A stretch of DNA of 64,000 nt from CAVTHW01 sp963734625 (GCA_963734625.1 CAVTHW010000015.1:6541-70540); one strand, 5' to 3'; positions 1 to 9,073 are shown, numbered from the stretch's first letter. The notes: a model not told the origin generated them from the letters alone. Program-made: numbers and translations.

Positions 1-1122
1 CACCGGCAGGACCGGCGGCCAGTCGCGCATCTGTTCCAGTGTCTGATCGGCCACGCCGGGGGAGTCGTGGTCCAGACCGAACATGAAGGACGTAATCGCA
101 TACACGTTGCGCCGCGCCAGCCGGCCGAGAACATCGGCGTACTCGCTGGGCTTGCTGAAACCCTTGTTTACGCTGGCGAGGTTGGCCGTATTAAGGCTTT
201 CCATGCCGATAAAGACCCACCTACCCCCCGAGTCCGCAATCAGGTCTACCAATTCGTCGTCGCGTAACAAGTTCGCGCTCACCTGTCCGACCCAAGACAT
301 GGTCGCGCCGGCTGCGATAATGTCGCGCAACAGCGATTTCGTCCGCTTAAGGTTGATACCGAAGTTGTCGTCGATGAAGAATACGGCGATCTGCCCCCGG
401 GTCTTCTGGGAGCGCGCCTTCAGACGCAGCATTTCGTCCACCACGCTCTCGTTAGAGCGGAAGCGGATGGAGCTGCCGAAGAACCCCGTCACGGTGCAAA
501 ACTCGCAGCCGTATGGACAGCCGCGGCCGGATTCGACGGGAATGATATGGAAAGTCTCCCAGGGAGCCCCGAAGTGCCGCATGATGGGGCGCACGAAGTT
601 GGGAATGCGGTTGAACTGGCTGATGTCAAGCGATTCCCAGGGGATCTTCGGATAGTCCGCCAAGGTCGGTTTACACTCGTTGCCGTCGGCGCCTACCGGA
701 GCATAAAGCTCCTTAAGCTCACCCCGCGCCGCGTCCTCCACAATCTGGGGCCAGGTCTGGTCCGCCTCGCCCACCGCGACCGCGTCAGCGTGGCGAGGCC
801 CCCCGTCGCGGCCCAGCGCCTCATCCGGCGCCGCGGTTACGTGCGATCCGCCCATCACCACGGGCACGCCCGCGGCCCGGATCACGTCGGCCACGCGGTA
901 GGCCTTGGCGATCATCCGGGTCATCGCCCCGATCCCGACCAGGCCGATCTTCTGGTCGATCACGAAGCGGGCCAGCTCGGCTTTGCTCATCGGTTGGGCA
1001 TTGCCGTCGATCAGCAGGACTTCGTGGCCCGCTGGAGTCAGCGCCTGCAAGAGAAACATCCACAGGTGCGGCATGAAGTTGCGGCTCACACCGTTGTCAG
1101 GGCTATACAGTAGAATTTTCAT
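1..1122 (-). CDS. B12-binding radical SAM protein (C-terminus beyond window edge)
   Basis: The frame is open from an ATG at 1122 to the left edge (374 codons), so the C-terminus is missing. The first ~150 residues resemble a cobalamin-binding Rossmann domain (start MKILLYSPDNG, later VVMGGSHVTAAPDEAL, typical of the MG(G)xH segment in these proteins). The radical SAM cluster motif CPYGCEFC supplies C202, C206 and C209, which would bind a [4Fe-4S] cluster for S-adenosylmethionine cleavage. Family members methylate or rearrange unactivated carbons; the substrate cannot be told. It is transcribed leftward, with a 176-bp gap to the DUF362 gene on the same strand. No strong Shine-Dalgarno is visible before 1122, but the N-terminal sequence fits the family start. 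Family confidence is high, exact function unknown. Confidence 0.85.
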   Translation of the reverse strand, partial: MKILLYSPDNGVSRNFMPHLWMFLLQALTPAGHEVLLIDGNAQPMSKAELARFVIDQKIGLVGIGAMTRMIAKAYRVADVIRAAGVPVVMGGSHVTAAPDEALGRDGGPRHADAVAVGEADQTWPQIVEDAARGELKELYAPVGADGNECKPTLADYPKIPWESLDISQFNRIPNFVRPIMRHFGAPWETFHIIPVESGRGCPYGCEFCTVTGFFGSSIRFRSNESVVDEMLRLKARSQKTRGQIAVFFIDDNFGINLKRTKSLLRDIIAAGATMSWVGQVSANLLRDDELVDLIADSGGRWVFIGMESLNTANLASVNKGFSKPSEYADVLGRLARRNVYAITSFMFGLDHDSPGVADQTLEQMRDWPPVLPV

Positions 1123-1298
1123 TCGAGCGTCGGCATCGTGCGTAGAAAGCCTGGCGTGCTTCCTTTCCACAAGCAGTCAACCCCAGGGCGTAGGATTGGG
1201 AACGGGGTTCGTTCCCAGTCGAGCGGGCGGGATTCCTCGTTGGCGTTTAAGCTTCCAATTGTACCACCGGCCAAGCCGGGCCATCACCGAGTAAGGGT

Positions 1299-2444
1299 TT
1301 ACGCCGCCGGCGAGCCAGAGATCGGCGTCGTCCATCCGAGGTTAAAGGGCAGCTCATTCATAGGGCCTTGCCACTTCAGCTCGCGCTCGATATCCGGATG
1401 CATCTTGTAGGGCTTCTTGATGTCCGCCAGTTTCGGCCCAGCGACGTCGATCTTCGCGAGATCGTACTGACCAAGCCCTATGTTTCCACAGTACTTCAGA
1501 TAGCCGATCCACTCCGGGTCGATGCTCATAGCCTCGAGACCCACGCGATCAGCCGCGATGTAATCGGTCGAGGCGATGGCAATTCGCGAGGCCACCGCCG
1601 TCCCACCGGCCGGGCCGGCTCCCTCCATGCCTTCGAAGCCGTCGATCAGGGCCGCCCCCCAGTTGGGGTGCAGTTTCTGGGCCGTCAGCATCATGTTGTA
1701 GTGCATCTGCCGCAGGCCAACGTGCATCTTGCGCTTCTCGTTCCACCGGGGAGTTTCCTTGGGAGCCTGATGGAGCGGCGCGCCAAGCACCATGTTCTTC
1801 ACCGAGAGGGTCGCAATCATGGCGTTATGCGTCTTCAGGATCGATGAGGAGAGCACGAACGCATCGGGATCAAAGAGCCTCGCGGCCAGCCTCGTAGGCG
1901 TCAGGTGGAGATCCGCGTCGAGTAACGCGATGTTCTCGTACTTCGCCTCCTCGTTGAAATCCACCAGCTTGAGTTGCTGCTTGCGGTACTCGGCAACCAG
2001 CTTCGGATAGCCGAAGTTATCGTACCCCTGCAGAGTCTCTCCAGCCGAGGATTCGCCGATCACGACAGGCCCCTTGAAGCGTTCCGCGAGGTAGTCCAGG
2101 ATGCCGCGCAGCGCATCGGCGTTGGTGGCGCCCAGCGCAGCGGTCGTGGTAACGATGTTGGGCTTGATCAGGACGTACTTCTTGCGCTTCAGCTTGGGCT
2201 GAAGCTCCTTGTCGATCGCCATCAGCGCCTGATACGCGTTCTTCCGCCGGCTCTCGCCTTGAATCACGGCCACGGTGGATCGGGGCGCGAATTCCGGGAA
2301 CGGGTCTTGCCGTCCGCCCAGCCGTGGACGAGGCTTGGCAGGCGCCGGCGAGGGTGCCTGCTGGGCGCCGGCGATGCTGGCCCGGAGCAAGCTCGCGCCC
2401 CCCGCCAGTTGAAACAGATGCCTGCGTGAGACAATGCAACCCAT
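1299..2444 (-). CDS. DUF362 domain protein with Tat-type signal
   Basis: 381 residues. The N-terminus MGCIVSRRHLFQLAGG has a twin-arginine pattern (SRRxLF) followed by a hydrophobic stretch and an AGA/Q cleavage-like site, so export of a folded protein is likely. The body matches DUF362: KYVLIKPNIVTT near residue 95, then a long alpha/beta region with VVIGESSAG and KTHNAMIATLSVKNMVLGAP. DUF362 proteins are often next to ferredoxins and may bind Fe-S clusters, but I see no clear Cys cluster here, so function is open. The ATG at 2444 has a strong Shine-Dalgarno (AGGAGGGAAGA) directly upstream, which fixes the start. It is the first gene of a leftward pair with the radical SAM gene. Confidence 0.8.
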   Translation of the reverse strand: MGCIVSRRHLFQLAGGASLLRASIAGAQQAPSPAPAKPRPRLGGRQDPFPEFAPRSTVAVIQGESRRKNAYQALMAIDKELQPKLKRKKYVLIKPNIVTTTAALGATNADALRGILDYLAERFKGPVVIGESSAGETLQGYDNFGYPKLVAEYRKQQLKLVDFNEEAKYENIALLDADLHLTPTRLAARLFDPDAFVLSSSILKTHNAMIATLSVKNMVLGAPLHQAPKETPRWNEKRKMHVGLRQMHYNMMLTAQKLHPNWGAALIDGFEGMEGAGPAGGTAVASRIAIASTDYIAADRVGLEAMSIDPEWIGYLKYCGNIGLGQYDLAKIDVAGPKLADIKKPYKMHPDIERELKWQGPMNELPFNLGWTTPISGSPAA

Positions 2445-2748
2445 TCTTCCCTCCTCTTACCTAAACTCTCACTTTACGACATTTTTGGCCCGGCCGAGCG
2501 CCGGCGATGTAAAGATTTCACGCAAAGGCGCAAAGGGGCAAAGGCGCAAAGGAAATGGGTTCGTTTTGCTTGCGGTTAAGTGGTTTATTTGGTTCGGGTT
2601 GGGGGTCGGAAATGGGTTTGTTCGGTAATTCTTGCCGCAAGGTGGCGAGTTGTTTCGGGGAGGCGGGTTGTGGGGACGGGGGCATACGGTTGCCATTCCA
2701 TCTGTAGATATAGCATAGAGGAGCGGTCAGACCGGTCGTGCTGCGGGG
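2445..2748. other. Intergenic region, no gene seen
   Basis: About 300 bp between the DUF362 gene and the end of the kinase-like gene. It holds the short CGCAAAGG repeat (2521-2552) and G/T-rich sequence. Open frames here translate to low-complexity peptides with no family likeness and are not called. Confidence 0.6.
2521..2552. repeat. Tandem 8-bp repeat, CGCAAAGG x4
   Basis: Four consecutive 8-base units: CGCAAAGG, CGCAAAGG, GGCAAAGG, CGCAAAGG. It is intergenic. Motifs of this kind recur as short dispersed repeats in many bacterial genomes; no function is known to me. Confidence 0.75.
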
Positions 2749-3830
2749 TTAAGTGGTAGACGGTGAATGGTTTAATTGGTTGTGATCGTAGCAGGCCGGC
2801 ATGGCATGCCGATCTGCGACGATTTTGAGTGCTTCGTTGTATCGTGCCTGCCGCACGTTTTGTAAGAGCCGTTCCCAATGAACCCTGCCGTAGACGATCT
2901 TCACGTCTTTGTCCGCCAGGTCGACTTCCCCCGCCCACATGCGCCGATGATAGTCCCTGAATTCGGGCACGGTCCCACTCCAATCGATTGGCTTGCCCGT
3001 CGCACCCAGATGGAGGAAGGCCATGGTGTAGAACAAGTGGGCGATCTGCTGCATGAGATGGAATCGGGCTAGCTGGTACTGATCGGGCGCTGCTCCAAAA
3101 TATTCCTGAAGATAAACCATTTCCTCTTCGTCATTCGTGACTACCTGATTCGCAACCACCGCCAGGTCGGCATACCGATCGTTCAGGAAAGCCGCTTCCC
3201 AGTCCACCAGCCATACGCGTTGTCCGTCGAAAAGGATATTGTCCGGCTTGAACATGTCGTTGTGACTCGACACCATCTCCGCATCGTCATACGGGTAAAC
3301 CGCGGCCAGTTCCGCATACCGGGCGAAGAATTCCTCGCTTTCGGCTTTGGGGAGAATGTTCGCCGCCTGGAACTTCTGGAGGAATCCGTCCAAGGCAGGT
3401 CCTTTGTTGAGCAGGAACGTGCATGTGGTATTGAAAGGAGCCCTGCCAAACGGCGGTAGCGCGTGCAGCGTCCGCAGCACAGCGGGTAACCGAACCAGCG
3501 CCTCCGATAGCGGAAGGGGTTGAGCTTCCACAAAATCCGTGATGGAAATCTTGTCTTCGATGTTGGTGTACCAGACACGCGGCGCCACGCCTGCTTCAGC
3601 CGCCGCCTTCATGCAGGCGTAGTGGCGCGTAGGATCTTCTGTGCGCATGATGATCTTCAACAGGTAGGGAGATCCCCGCACGATGATGCGAAAGACGAGG
3701 GTGAGGTATGCCCCTTGGTAATCCTCGAGATGTCATCGAATTCTGATACTCCGAAAGCCTCGCGCAGGCCGCGAGTCACTGCCGCGCTCTTCTCTTGCGG
3801 AATCATGAGGTACTCCATTGGCAGAGGCAT
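2749..3830 (-). CDS. Choline kinase/APH-type phosphotransferase, one apparent frameshift
   Basis: Two overlapping frames make one protein of about 360 residues. The N-terminal part runs from ATG 3830 (MPLPMEYLMIPQEKS...ISRITKG). The remainder enters in the next frame as YLTLVFRIIVRGSPYLLKI. The switch lies in the C4 run at 3711-3714 and is cured by one added base. The C-terminal two thirds carry the kinase catalytic signature HNDMFKPDNILF (Brenner-type HxDxxxxN) and the metal-binding DWE of VWLVDWEAAF. Such proteins phosphorylate small hydroxyl substrates (choline, ethanolamine, aminoglycosides, sugars); the substrate here is unknown. A G-rich stretch (GGGGG) sits 6 nt upstream of 3830. A GTG start at 3681 would drop the ATP-binding N-lobe, which argues for the frameshift reading. 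Confidence 0.7.
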
Positions 3831-3895
3831 GCTTGGCCCCCAGAAATGATGCTTCGCCTGTCGATTCTACCCCAATTCATGATCTACAACTAGTC

Positions 3896-3924
3896 TTGTT
3901 TTCAAATATTTAGCGTGCTATCCT
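3896..3924 (+). promoter_or_regulatory. Possible sigma-70-type promoter
   Basis: TTGTTT (3896-3901), a 17-bp A/T-rich spacer, then TATCCT (3919-3924), in a locally AT-rich stretch upstream of the DUF1080 gene. Sequence match only. Confidence 0.35.
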
Positions 3925-4029
3925 GAAATTGGATGGGCGAAATCGACGCCCTGAGCCCGCCTTCAGTTTCCGGTAACTCCACTAACGACCACAACGCCGG
4001 TCGCGCTATGCTCTCAGCAGGAGGCTAGT

Positions 4030-4719
4030 GTGATCAAGGGCAATGAGCTGGCTGACGCCGCTGTGCGGCGAGGCCGATCGAGCATGAACCGTCTGATATT
4101 CGTCGCGCTACTCGCCGCGGCACCCGCGCTGGCGCAGGACGGCTGGATTTCGTTGTTTGACGGAAAGGACCTGACTGGCTGGAAGATCGGCGGCGCTCAG
4201 GACACGTTTCAGGTGAAAGACGGCGCCATTGTCTCCGGCAACGGCGGGGTGTCGCACGCATTCTACGACGGGCCCGCCAACAACCACGATTTCAAGAATT
4301 TCGAGCTCATGGTGGACGTCATGTCGATGCCTGGTGCAAACGGCGGAATTTACTTCCACACCGTTTTTCAGGACCGCGGCTACCCGCGCAAGGGTTTCGA
4401 AGTGCAGGTTAACAACTCCTTCCCGGGCGACCCGGTCATGACCGGCAGCCTGTATCACGTTCAGGACCTGAACGCGGAACAGATCAAGGGGATGACCGCC
4501 GATAACCAGTGGTTCACTGAGCACATCATCGTCCAGGACAAGACGGTAATCATCAAGTTGAACGGCAAAGAGGTGGTGAATTGGACTCAGCCGGCCGGCT
4601 GGAACGGCGGGCGCGAAGGACCGGGACGCGTACTCGACCACGGCACAATCGCGCTGCAAGGCCATGACCCGAGAAGCACGGTGTATTACAAGAACATCCG
4701 GATTAAGCCGCTACCCTGA
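4030..4719 (+). CDS. Secreted DUF1080 (3-keto-disaccharide hydrolase-like) protein
   Basis: A single DUF1080 / concanavalin-like domain: GWISLFDGKDLTGWKIGG at the start of the mature part, then GGIYFHTVFQDRGYPRKGFEVQVNN and a C-terminal TVYYKNIRIKPL. Members bind or cleave carbohydrates outside the cytoplasm; some are 3-keto-glucoside hydrolases. An ATG at 4084 begins a normal signal peptide (MNRLIFVALLAAAPALAQ). The upstream GTG at 4030 has a much better Shine-Dalgarno (AGGAGG, 5 nt away), giving 18 extra residues before the hydrophobic core, so I list 4030. If 4084 is right the product is 211 residues. The last 9 bases overlap the convergent gene 4711-5139. Confidence 0.8.
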   Translation: MIKGNELADAAVRRGRSSMNRLIFVALLAAAPALAQDGWISLFDGKDLTGWKIGGAQDTFQVKDGAIVSGNGGVSHAFYDGPANNHDFKNFELMVDVMSMPGANGGIYFHTVFQDRGYPRKGFEVQVNNSFPGDPVMTGSLYHVQDLNAEQIKGMTADNQWFTEHIIVQDKTVIIKLNGKEVVNWTQPAGWNGGREGPGRVLDHGTIALQGHDPRSTVYYKNIRIKPLP

Positions 4720-5139
4720 CCGGAGGCGCCTGGTGACGGGCGCGGTAGTACTGGGTGGAACCCGCCTATGGACCACTTCGCGAACGAGATGGTAGCCAAT
4801 CAGCCCGAGCACCGGCAAACCCGCCGCCAAGAAAGCCGACCCCAGCATCGGATCTTTGGCGTACTTGGGGTGCAACAGTGAGCTTACAGCCCCAGCGTTG
4901 AATAGACTGATCAGAAGCCCCGTACCGATGAGCCATGCCACCTTAGCTTTGGAGGTCAAGACCCGAAGGGCCTGCCGATACAACAGAGCGAACGCCGGGA
5001 CGCTAATGGCAAGAAAGATGGATTCAAGTGTTCCTTCATCTCCGTGCGCTATGTCGTGCATAGCGGCCCAAACCAGGTAAAACAGGATCAGGGTGCCGAA
5101 GGCGATCGCTGCCAGCAAGCCCACATCATCCTGGTCCAT
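4711..5139 (-). CDS. Small integral membrane protein, unknown function
   Basis: 142 residues with four hydrophobic segments (about residues 8-27, 43-57, 68-85, 100-118) and a basic C-terminal tail (RRVPPSTTAPVTRRLRSG). I do not recognise the family. It converges on and overlaps the end of the DUF1080 gene by 9 bp. Start at ATG 5139. The even spread of membrane segments supports a real gene, but no conserved motif is seen. Confidence 0.5.
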   Translation of the reverse strand: MDQDDVGLLAAIAFGTLILFYLVWAAMHDIAHGDEGTLESIFLAISVPAFALLYRQALRVLTSKAKVAWLIGTGLLISLFNAGAVSSLLHPKYAKDPMLGSAFLAAGLPVLGLIGYHLVREVVHRRVPPSTTAPVTRRLRSG

Positions 5140-5269
5140 GCTGTCGATTGTAGCCGGGTCAGCATAGCCCAGTAAGCGGTAGTGCGCTAGTTTGGCCTGC
5201 CTCGGGAAGCAGATTCAGGCGAATGAGGGAAGTTAAGTTCCAGCTTCCCAGAGCGGTAGACTATCTGTC

Positions 5270-5437
5270 ATGGCGATACTTCTATTTGCGGTCCTCGCAT
5301 TTCTCGTTATGCGTGTGGCGATCTCGCAATTGAAGTCCTCTAGCAATCTCAAGTTGGCGGCGCTCGCGATTCCTTGCGCCTTGGCTAGCTGGCTTCTAAT
5401 GTCCCTGATTGTGAATGTGGCCACGGGGGTCAAATAG
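5270..5437 (+). CDS. Possible 55-residue membrane microprotein
   Basis: ATG at 5270 opens a 55-codon frame to TAG at 5437 (MAILLFAVLAFLVMRVAISQ then a second hydrophobic run ALAIPCALASWLLMSLIV). Two transmembrane-like helices separated by a polar turn with KSSSN. No clear Shine-Dalgarno and no known family. It lies alone in a 517-bp gap (5140-5656) in which I see no other gene; the long minus-strand frame over the right part of the gap continues into agmatine deiminase in the wrong frame and is not coding. Confidence 0.3.
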   Translation: MAILLFAVLAFLVMRVAISQLKSSSNLKLAALAIPCALASWLLMSLIVNVATGVK

Positions 5438-5656
5438 CCACCGGCACTGCCTCGGCCACCACCAGCACAGCCACACAGATTTAGCGCTCTATCCGGCAAG
5501 CCCCGTGCTCTACCCGCGAACGATCTGACAAACCCTCTCGGTCCTGTAGAGTTCGGGGCAGGCAAGAGGCGTTTCCGGAAAGCGGCCACTTGGTCGCGTA
5601 ATCGGCGACGATTCCTTCTGCCGGCTGTCCGGACCCGCGCCGAACAAGGGGGCGGA

Positions 5657-6712
5657 CTATTCGGCCGGCTGCTGCTGGGTGAGGCAGTGCAGGGTGCCGA
5701 AGCCGAGCACCAGGTCCAGGGCGTGGATGCCCACCACGGGGCGGTCATGGAACAACTCGCTTAGGATGCCCAGCGCCACGCGGTCGTTCGGGTCGTTGAA
5801 GGTCGGCACGATCACCGCGGCGTTGGCGATGTAGAAGTTGGCGTAACTCGCCGGCAGACGGTCGCCGTCGAAGTCGAGCGGGCCGGGCACGGGCAGCGCC
5901 ACCACCTCGGGCTTCGATCCGTCCTCCAGGCGCAGGTCCTGAATCCGCTCCCAGTTCTCGGCCAGCGGCCGGTAGTTGATGCCGGCGGGATCATTCTCCT
6001 TGATCAGCACCAGCGTCGCCGGATCCACGAAGCGGCAAATGTCGTCCACGTGCCCGTGGGTGTCGTCGCCGGCCACCCCTGCTCCGAGCCAGAAGACGTT
6101 GGTCACGCCCAGGTACTCTCTCAGCACGGATTCGAATTCGCCGCGGCCCAGGCCCGGATTGCGGACCTGCGTCGCCGGGTCGAGGTAGCACTCCTCGGTG
6201 GTCAGCAGCGTTCCGCGGCCGTTGACCTCGATGCCGCCGCCTTCGAGGATGAAATCGCGTCCCCCGTGTTGCGCGTGAAACAGCCGCTTGCCCAGCCGCT
6301 TGGCCGCGACTTCCGGCACACGGCGGTCCTGCTGCCAGTCGGGATACTTGGCCCAGGCGTTGAAGTGGAAATGGACGATGGCGGTTTCGCCCGGCCGCTC
6401 GACAAAGACCGGCCCGCTGTCGCGCGTCCAGCCGCGGTTGGTGGGATGCAGGATGAACTCGACGCGCTCCGCCCCGGCGCCCGCGCGCGTGAGATAGCGC
6501 CGCGCCAGGCGCTCCTCTGCCTCGGACCGAACCAGAATGCGCACCGTCTCGCCCGGCGCGACCTGGCGCACGATCTCGGTGTAGACCCAGCGGATGGTGT
6601 CGAGCTTGCCGGGCCAATCGGTGGGATTGTGCGGCCAGCCGAGCCAGGTGGCCTCGTGCGGCGCCCACTCGGCGGGCATGGAGTAGCCGAGCGCGGCGGG
6701 AGTTTCTGCCAT
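5657..6712 (-). CDS. aguA: Agmatine deiminase
   Basis: Hydrolyses agmatine to N-carbamoylputrescine and ammonia (polyamine route). Family motifs in order: TRDSGPVFV, EGGGIEVNG (substrate loop), DDTHGHVDDICRF, ASYANFYIANAAVIVPTFNDPND and the catalytic cysteine in GFGTLHCLTQQQP close to the C-terminus. Length about 351 residues, normal for the peptidyl-arginine deiminase family. Start chosen at ATG 6712 (MAETPAALGY). An in-frame ATG at 6730 adds six residues and would overlap the divergent start codon at 6729. The gene is head-to-head with two other polyamine genes, pointing to a shared regulatory region of almost zero length. No N-carbamoylputrescine amidohydrolase is seen in the window. Confidence 0.93.
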   Translation of the reverse strand: MAETPAALGYSMPAEWAPHEATWLGWPHNPTDWPGKLDTIRWVYTEIVRQVAPGETVRILVRSEAEERLARRYLTRAGAGAERVEFILHPTNRGWTRDSGPVFVERPGETAIVHFHFNAWAKYPDWQQDRRVPEVAAKRLGKRLFHAQHGGRDFILEGGGIEVNGRGTLLTTEECYLDPATQVRNPGLGRGEFESVLREYLGVTNVFWLGAGVAGDDTHGHVDDICRFVDPATLVLIKENDPAGINYRPLAENWERIQDLRLEDGSKPEVVALPVPGPLDFDGDRLPASYANFYIANAAVIVPTFNDPNDRVALGILSELFHDRPVVGIHALDLVLGFGTLHCLTQQQPAE

Positions 6713-6728
6713 AATCTTATTCTGCCCC

Positions 6729-7940
6729 ATGCCTAAGAAAGAAATTAACCCACGCCGCTATCGCGAAGATCTCTCCGAGACTCCCGACTGGCTGAAGAAG
6801 AAGAAATGCCCCAACCGGGACCAGTATCTATCGGGGAAACGCATCCAACCCCGGAACCTGACGGGCAAGGAGAAGCTCGCCGACATCGTCGACAACGTCT
6901 TTCTGGCCTACAACTCGGCCCGGCTGAAGGAAGGCTGCCAGTTGTTCGTCGAGAAGATGCTCGAGCCGGACGTCACCATCGGTATGAGCCTGGCTGGAGC
7001 GCTCACGCCCGCCGGCCTGGGCTGCTCTTCTATCGTCCCGCTGATCAAGGCCGGTTTCGTGGATTGGATCGTGGCCACCGGCGCGAACCTCTACCACGAC
7101 CTGCATTTCGCCCTGAATTACCCGGTGCGCGCCGGCCATTTCAATATGGACGACACCGATCTCCGCAACAACGACATCGTGCGGGTCTACGACGTGCTGC
7201 TGGGCTACAGCGACTGCCTGATGGCCACCGACGAGATTCTGCGCAAGATCCTGGTCCAGCCCGAGTTTCAGAAGGAGATGGGCACCGCGGAGCTGCACCA
7301 CCTGCTGGGCCGTTACGCCGCGGAGTGGGAGAGAAAAGCGGGGCTGAAGGACGTTTCCGTGCTGGCGGCGGCTTATCGCGCGGGGGTGCCTTGCTACACC
7401 TCGTCGCCGGGCGACTCGACCATCGGAATGAATGTGGCCGGCGAGGAATTGCGCGGCAACAAGCTGCGCCTCAACCCGTCCATCGACGTCAACGAGACCA
7501 CCGCCTTCGTGCTGGCCGCCAAGCGCTCCGGCGGCAAGAGCGCAGTGGTGCTTTGGGGCGGGGGAAGCCCGAAGAACTTCACGCTCCAGACCGAACCGCA
7601 GATCCAGGAAGTGCTGCGCATCAAGGAATTCGGGCAGGATTACTTCTTCCAGGTGACCGACGCGCGCCCCGACACGGGCGGCCTGAGCGGCGCCACGCCC
7701 AGCGAAGCCGTGAGCTGGGGCAAGGTGGACCCCGACCGCTTGCCCGACGCGGTGGTCTGCTACACGGATACGACCATCGCCATGCCGATCCTGACCCACT
7801 ACGCGCTGGCCCGGCACAAGCGCCGCCAGCCGCGGCGGCTCTACGATCAGCGCGGCGAGATGATGCGGGCGCTGAGGAAGGAGTACTTCCTCCACAATAA
7901 GGTGAAGATGGTGGACGGCTCCGAACCGGACCTGGACTGA
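6729..7940 (+). CDS. Deoxyhypusine synthase-like protein, probable homospermidine synthase
   Basis: 403 residues. Clear deoxyhypusine synthase fold signatures: GMSLAGALTPAGLG, VDWIVATGANLYHDLHFALN, GSITGMN-like DSTIGMNVAGEE and the active-site segment EAVSWGKV with the imine-forming lysine at K332. Bacteria lack eIF5A, and bacterial DHS homologues characterised so far often make homospermidine or related polyamines from putrescine/spermidine with NAD (established for the family). The next gene starts inside its stop codon (ATG at 7940) and encodes a diamine-forming decarboxylase, so a putrescine-to-homospermidine pathway is a sound inference. The N-terminus is rich in Lys/Arg (residues 1-45) before the domain begins. 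Confidence 0.85.
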   Translation: MPKKEINPRRYREDLSETPDWLKKKKCPNRDQYLSGKRIQPRNLTGKEKLADIVDNVFLAYNSARLKEGCQLFVEKMLEPDVTIGMSLAGALTPAGLGCSSIVPLIKAGFVDWIVATGANLYHDLHFALNYPVRAGHFNMDDTDLRNNDIVRVYDVLLGYSDCLMATDEILRKILVQPEFQKEMGTAELHHLLGRYAAEWERKAGLKDVSVLAAAYRAGVPCYTSSPGDSTIGMNVAGEELRGNKLRLNPSIDVNETTAFVLAAKRSGGKSAVVLWGGGSPKNFTLQTEPQIQEVLRIKEFGQDYFFQVTDARPDTGGLSGATPSEAVSWGKVDPDRLPDAVVCYTDTTIAMPILTHYALARHKRRQPRRLYDQRGEMMRALRKEYFLHNKVKMVDGSEPDLD

Positions 7941-9073
7941 TGACCTCCCGGCAACTCCAATCCATCGCCCGGAAGCACGGCACGCCCGTGATCGTCATCG
8001 ATCACGACATCCTGCGCCGCAACTACGCCCGGTTTCGGAAGCACCTGCCCAAGGTGCAGGCCTACTACGCCGTGAAGGCCAACCCGGAGCCGGATATCGT
8101 GCGCACGTTCTACCGCGCCGGCGCCAGCTTCGATGTGGCCTCCATCGCGGAGTTCATGCTGGTCCACGAGAACATCCGGCATTTGCCGGCCAAGCAGCGG
8201 CAGGACTTCATCTGGGACAAGATCGTATACGCCAATCCCATCAAGCCCAAGGAAACGCTGCGCGAACTGGACCCCTACAAGCCCCTGGTGACCTTCGACA
8301 ACCGCGCCGAGCTGCTCAAGATCCGGCAATACGCGCCGCACGCCGGGCTGGCGCTGCGGCTGCGCGTGCCCAACACGGGCTCCATGGTGGAGCTATCGAG
8401 CAAGTTCGGCTGCGATCCGGGCGAAGCCGTGGACCTCATCGAGGAGGCCTTCCGCATCGGCCTGGTGGTGGAGGCCGTCAGCTTCCATGTCGGAAGCCAG
8501 TGCACTAATTTCGAGAACTTTGTCCAGGCCCTGAACATGGCGGCGGCGGTGATACGCGAGGCGGCCTCGCGCGGGTGCGAGATCAAGATCGTCGACATCG
8601 GCGGCGGTTTCCCGGTGCCCTACGATCGCCACGTGAAGCCGATCAGCGCGCTGGCCCGGAGGATCAACGCGGAGATCAGCCGCCTGTTCCCCGCCGGCGT
8701 CCAAATCCTGGCCGAGCCCGGCCGGTTCCTGGTGGCCACGGCGGCGACCGCGGTGGCGCGGGTGATCGGCAAGGCCGTGCGCGACGGCAAGACCTGCTAT
8801 TACATCGACGACAGCGTCTACAGCACCTTCTCGGGGATCCTGTTCGATCATGTGCAGTACGGAATCAAGGCGTTCAAGAAGGGACCTACCGAAATCTGCG
8901 CGGTCTTCGGCCAGACCTGCGACGGGCTGGACGTGATCTCCCAGGCCGAGGAGTTGCCGGACCTGGAGATCGAGGACCTGGTCTACTCAGAGAACATCGG
9001 CGCCTACTCCAACGCCTCGGCCACCTGGTTCAACGGCTTCCCCCCGGCCAAAGTGATACACGTAAACGTGTAG
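7940..9073 (+). CDS. PLP-dependent ornithine decarboxylase-type enzyme (fold type III)
   Basis: 377 residues of the alanine-racemase-fold decarboxylases. PLP-binding lysine K46 in YYAVKANPEP, FHVGSQC at 182-188, phosphate loop VDIGGGFPVPY at 218-228, AEPGR at 258-262, and FGQTCDGLD with C327/D328. The CDGLD box is that of ornithine (or lysine/ornithine) decarboxylase rather than the ESGD of diaminopimelate decarboxylase, so putrescine is the expected product. ATG overlaps the stop of the DHS-like gene by one base (translational coupling). Its own stop codon lies inside a perfect hairpin (9070-9098). Lysine or carboxynorspermidine specificity cannot be excluded. Confidence 0.88.
   Translation: MTSRQLQSIARKHGTPVIVIDHDILRRNYARFRKHLPKVQAYYAVKANPEPDIVRTFYRAGASFDVASIAEFMLVHENIRHLPAKQRQDFIWDKIVYANPIKPKETLRELDPYKPLVTFDNRAELLKIRQYAPHAGLALRLRVPNTGSMVELSSKFGCDPGEAVDLIEEAFRIGLVVEAVSFHVGSQCTNFENFVQALNMAAAVIREAASRGCEIKIVDIGGGFPVPYDRHVKPISALARRINAEISRLFPAGVQILAEPGRFLVATAATAVARVIGKAVRDGKTCYYIDDSVYSTFSGILFDHVQYGIKAFKKGPTEICAVFGQTCDGLDVISQAEELPDLEIEDLVYSENIGAYSNASATWFNGFPPAKVIHVNV

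Noticed and set aside
5233..5748. 171-codon minus-strand frame
   Set aside because: Its N-terminal half is agmatine deiminase in the wrong frame and the rest is random; no start site of its own.
6806..7900. 364-codon plus-strand frame inside the DHS-like gene
   Set aside because: Out-of-frame reading of the DHS-like gene, very Arg/Gly-rich.
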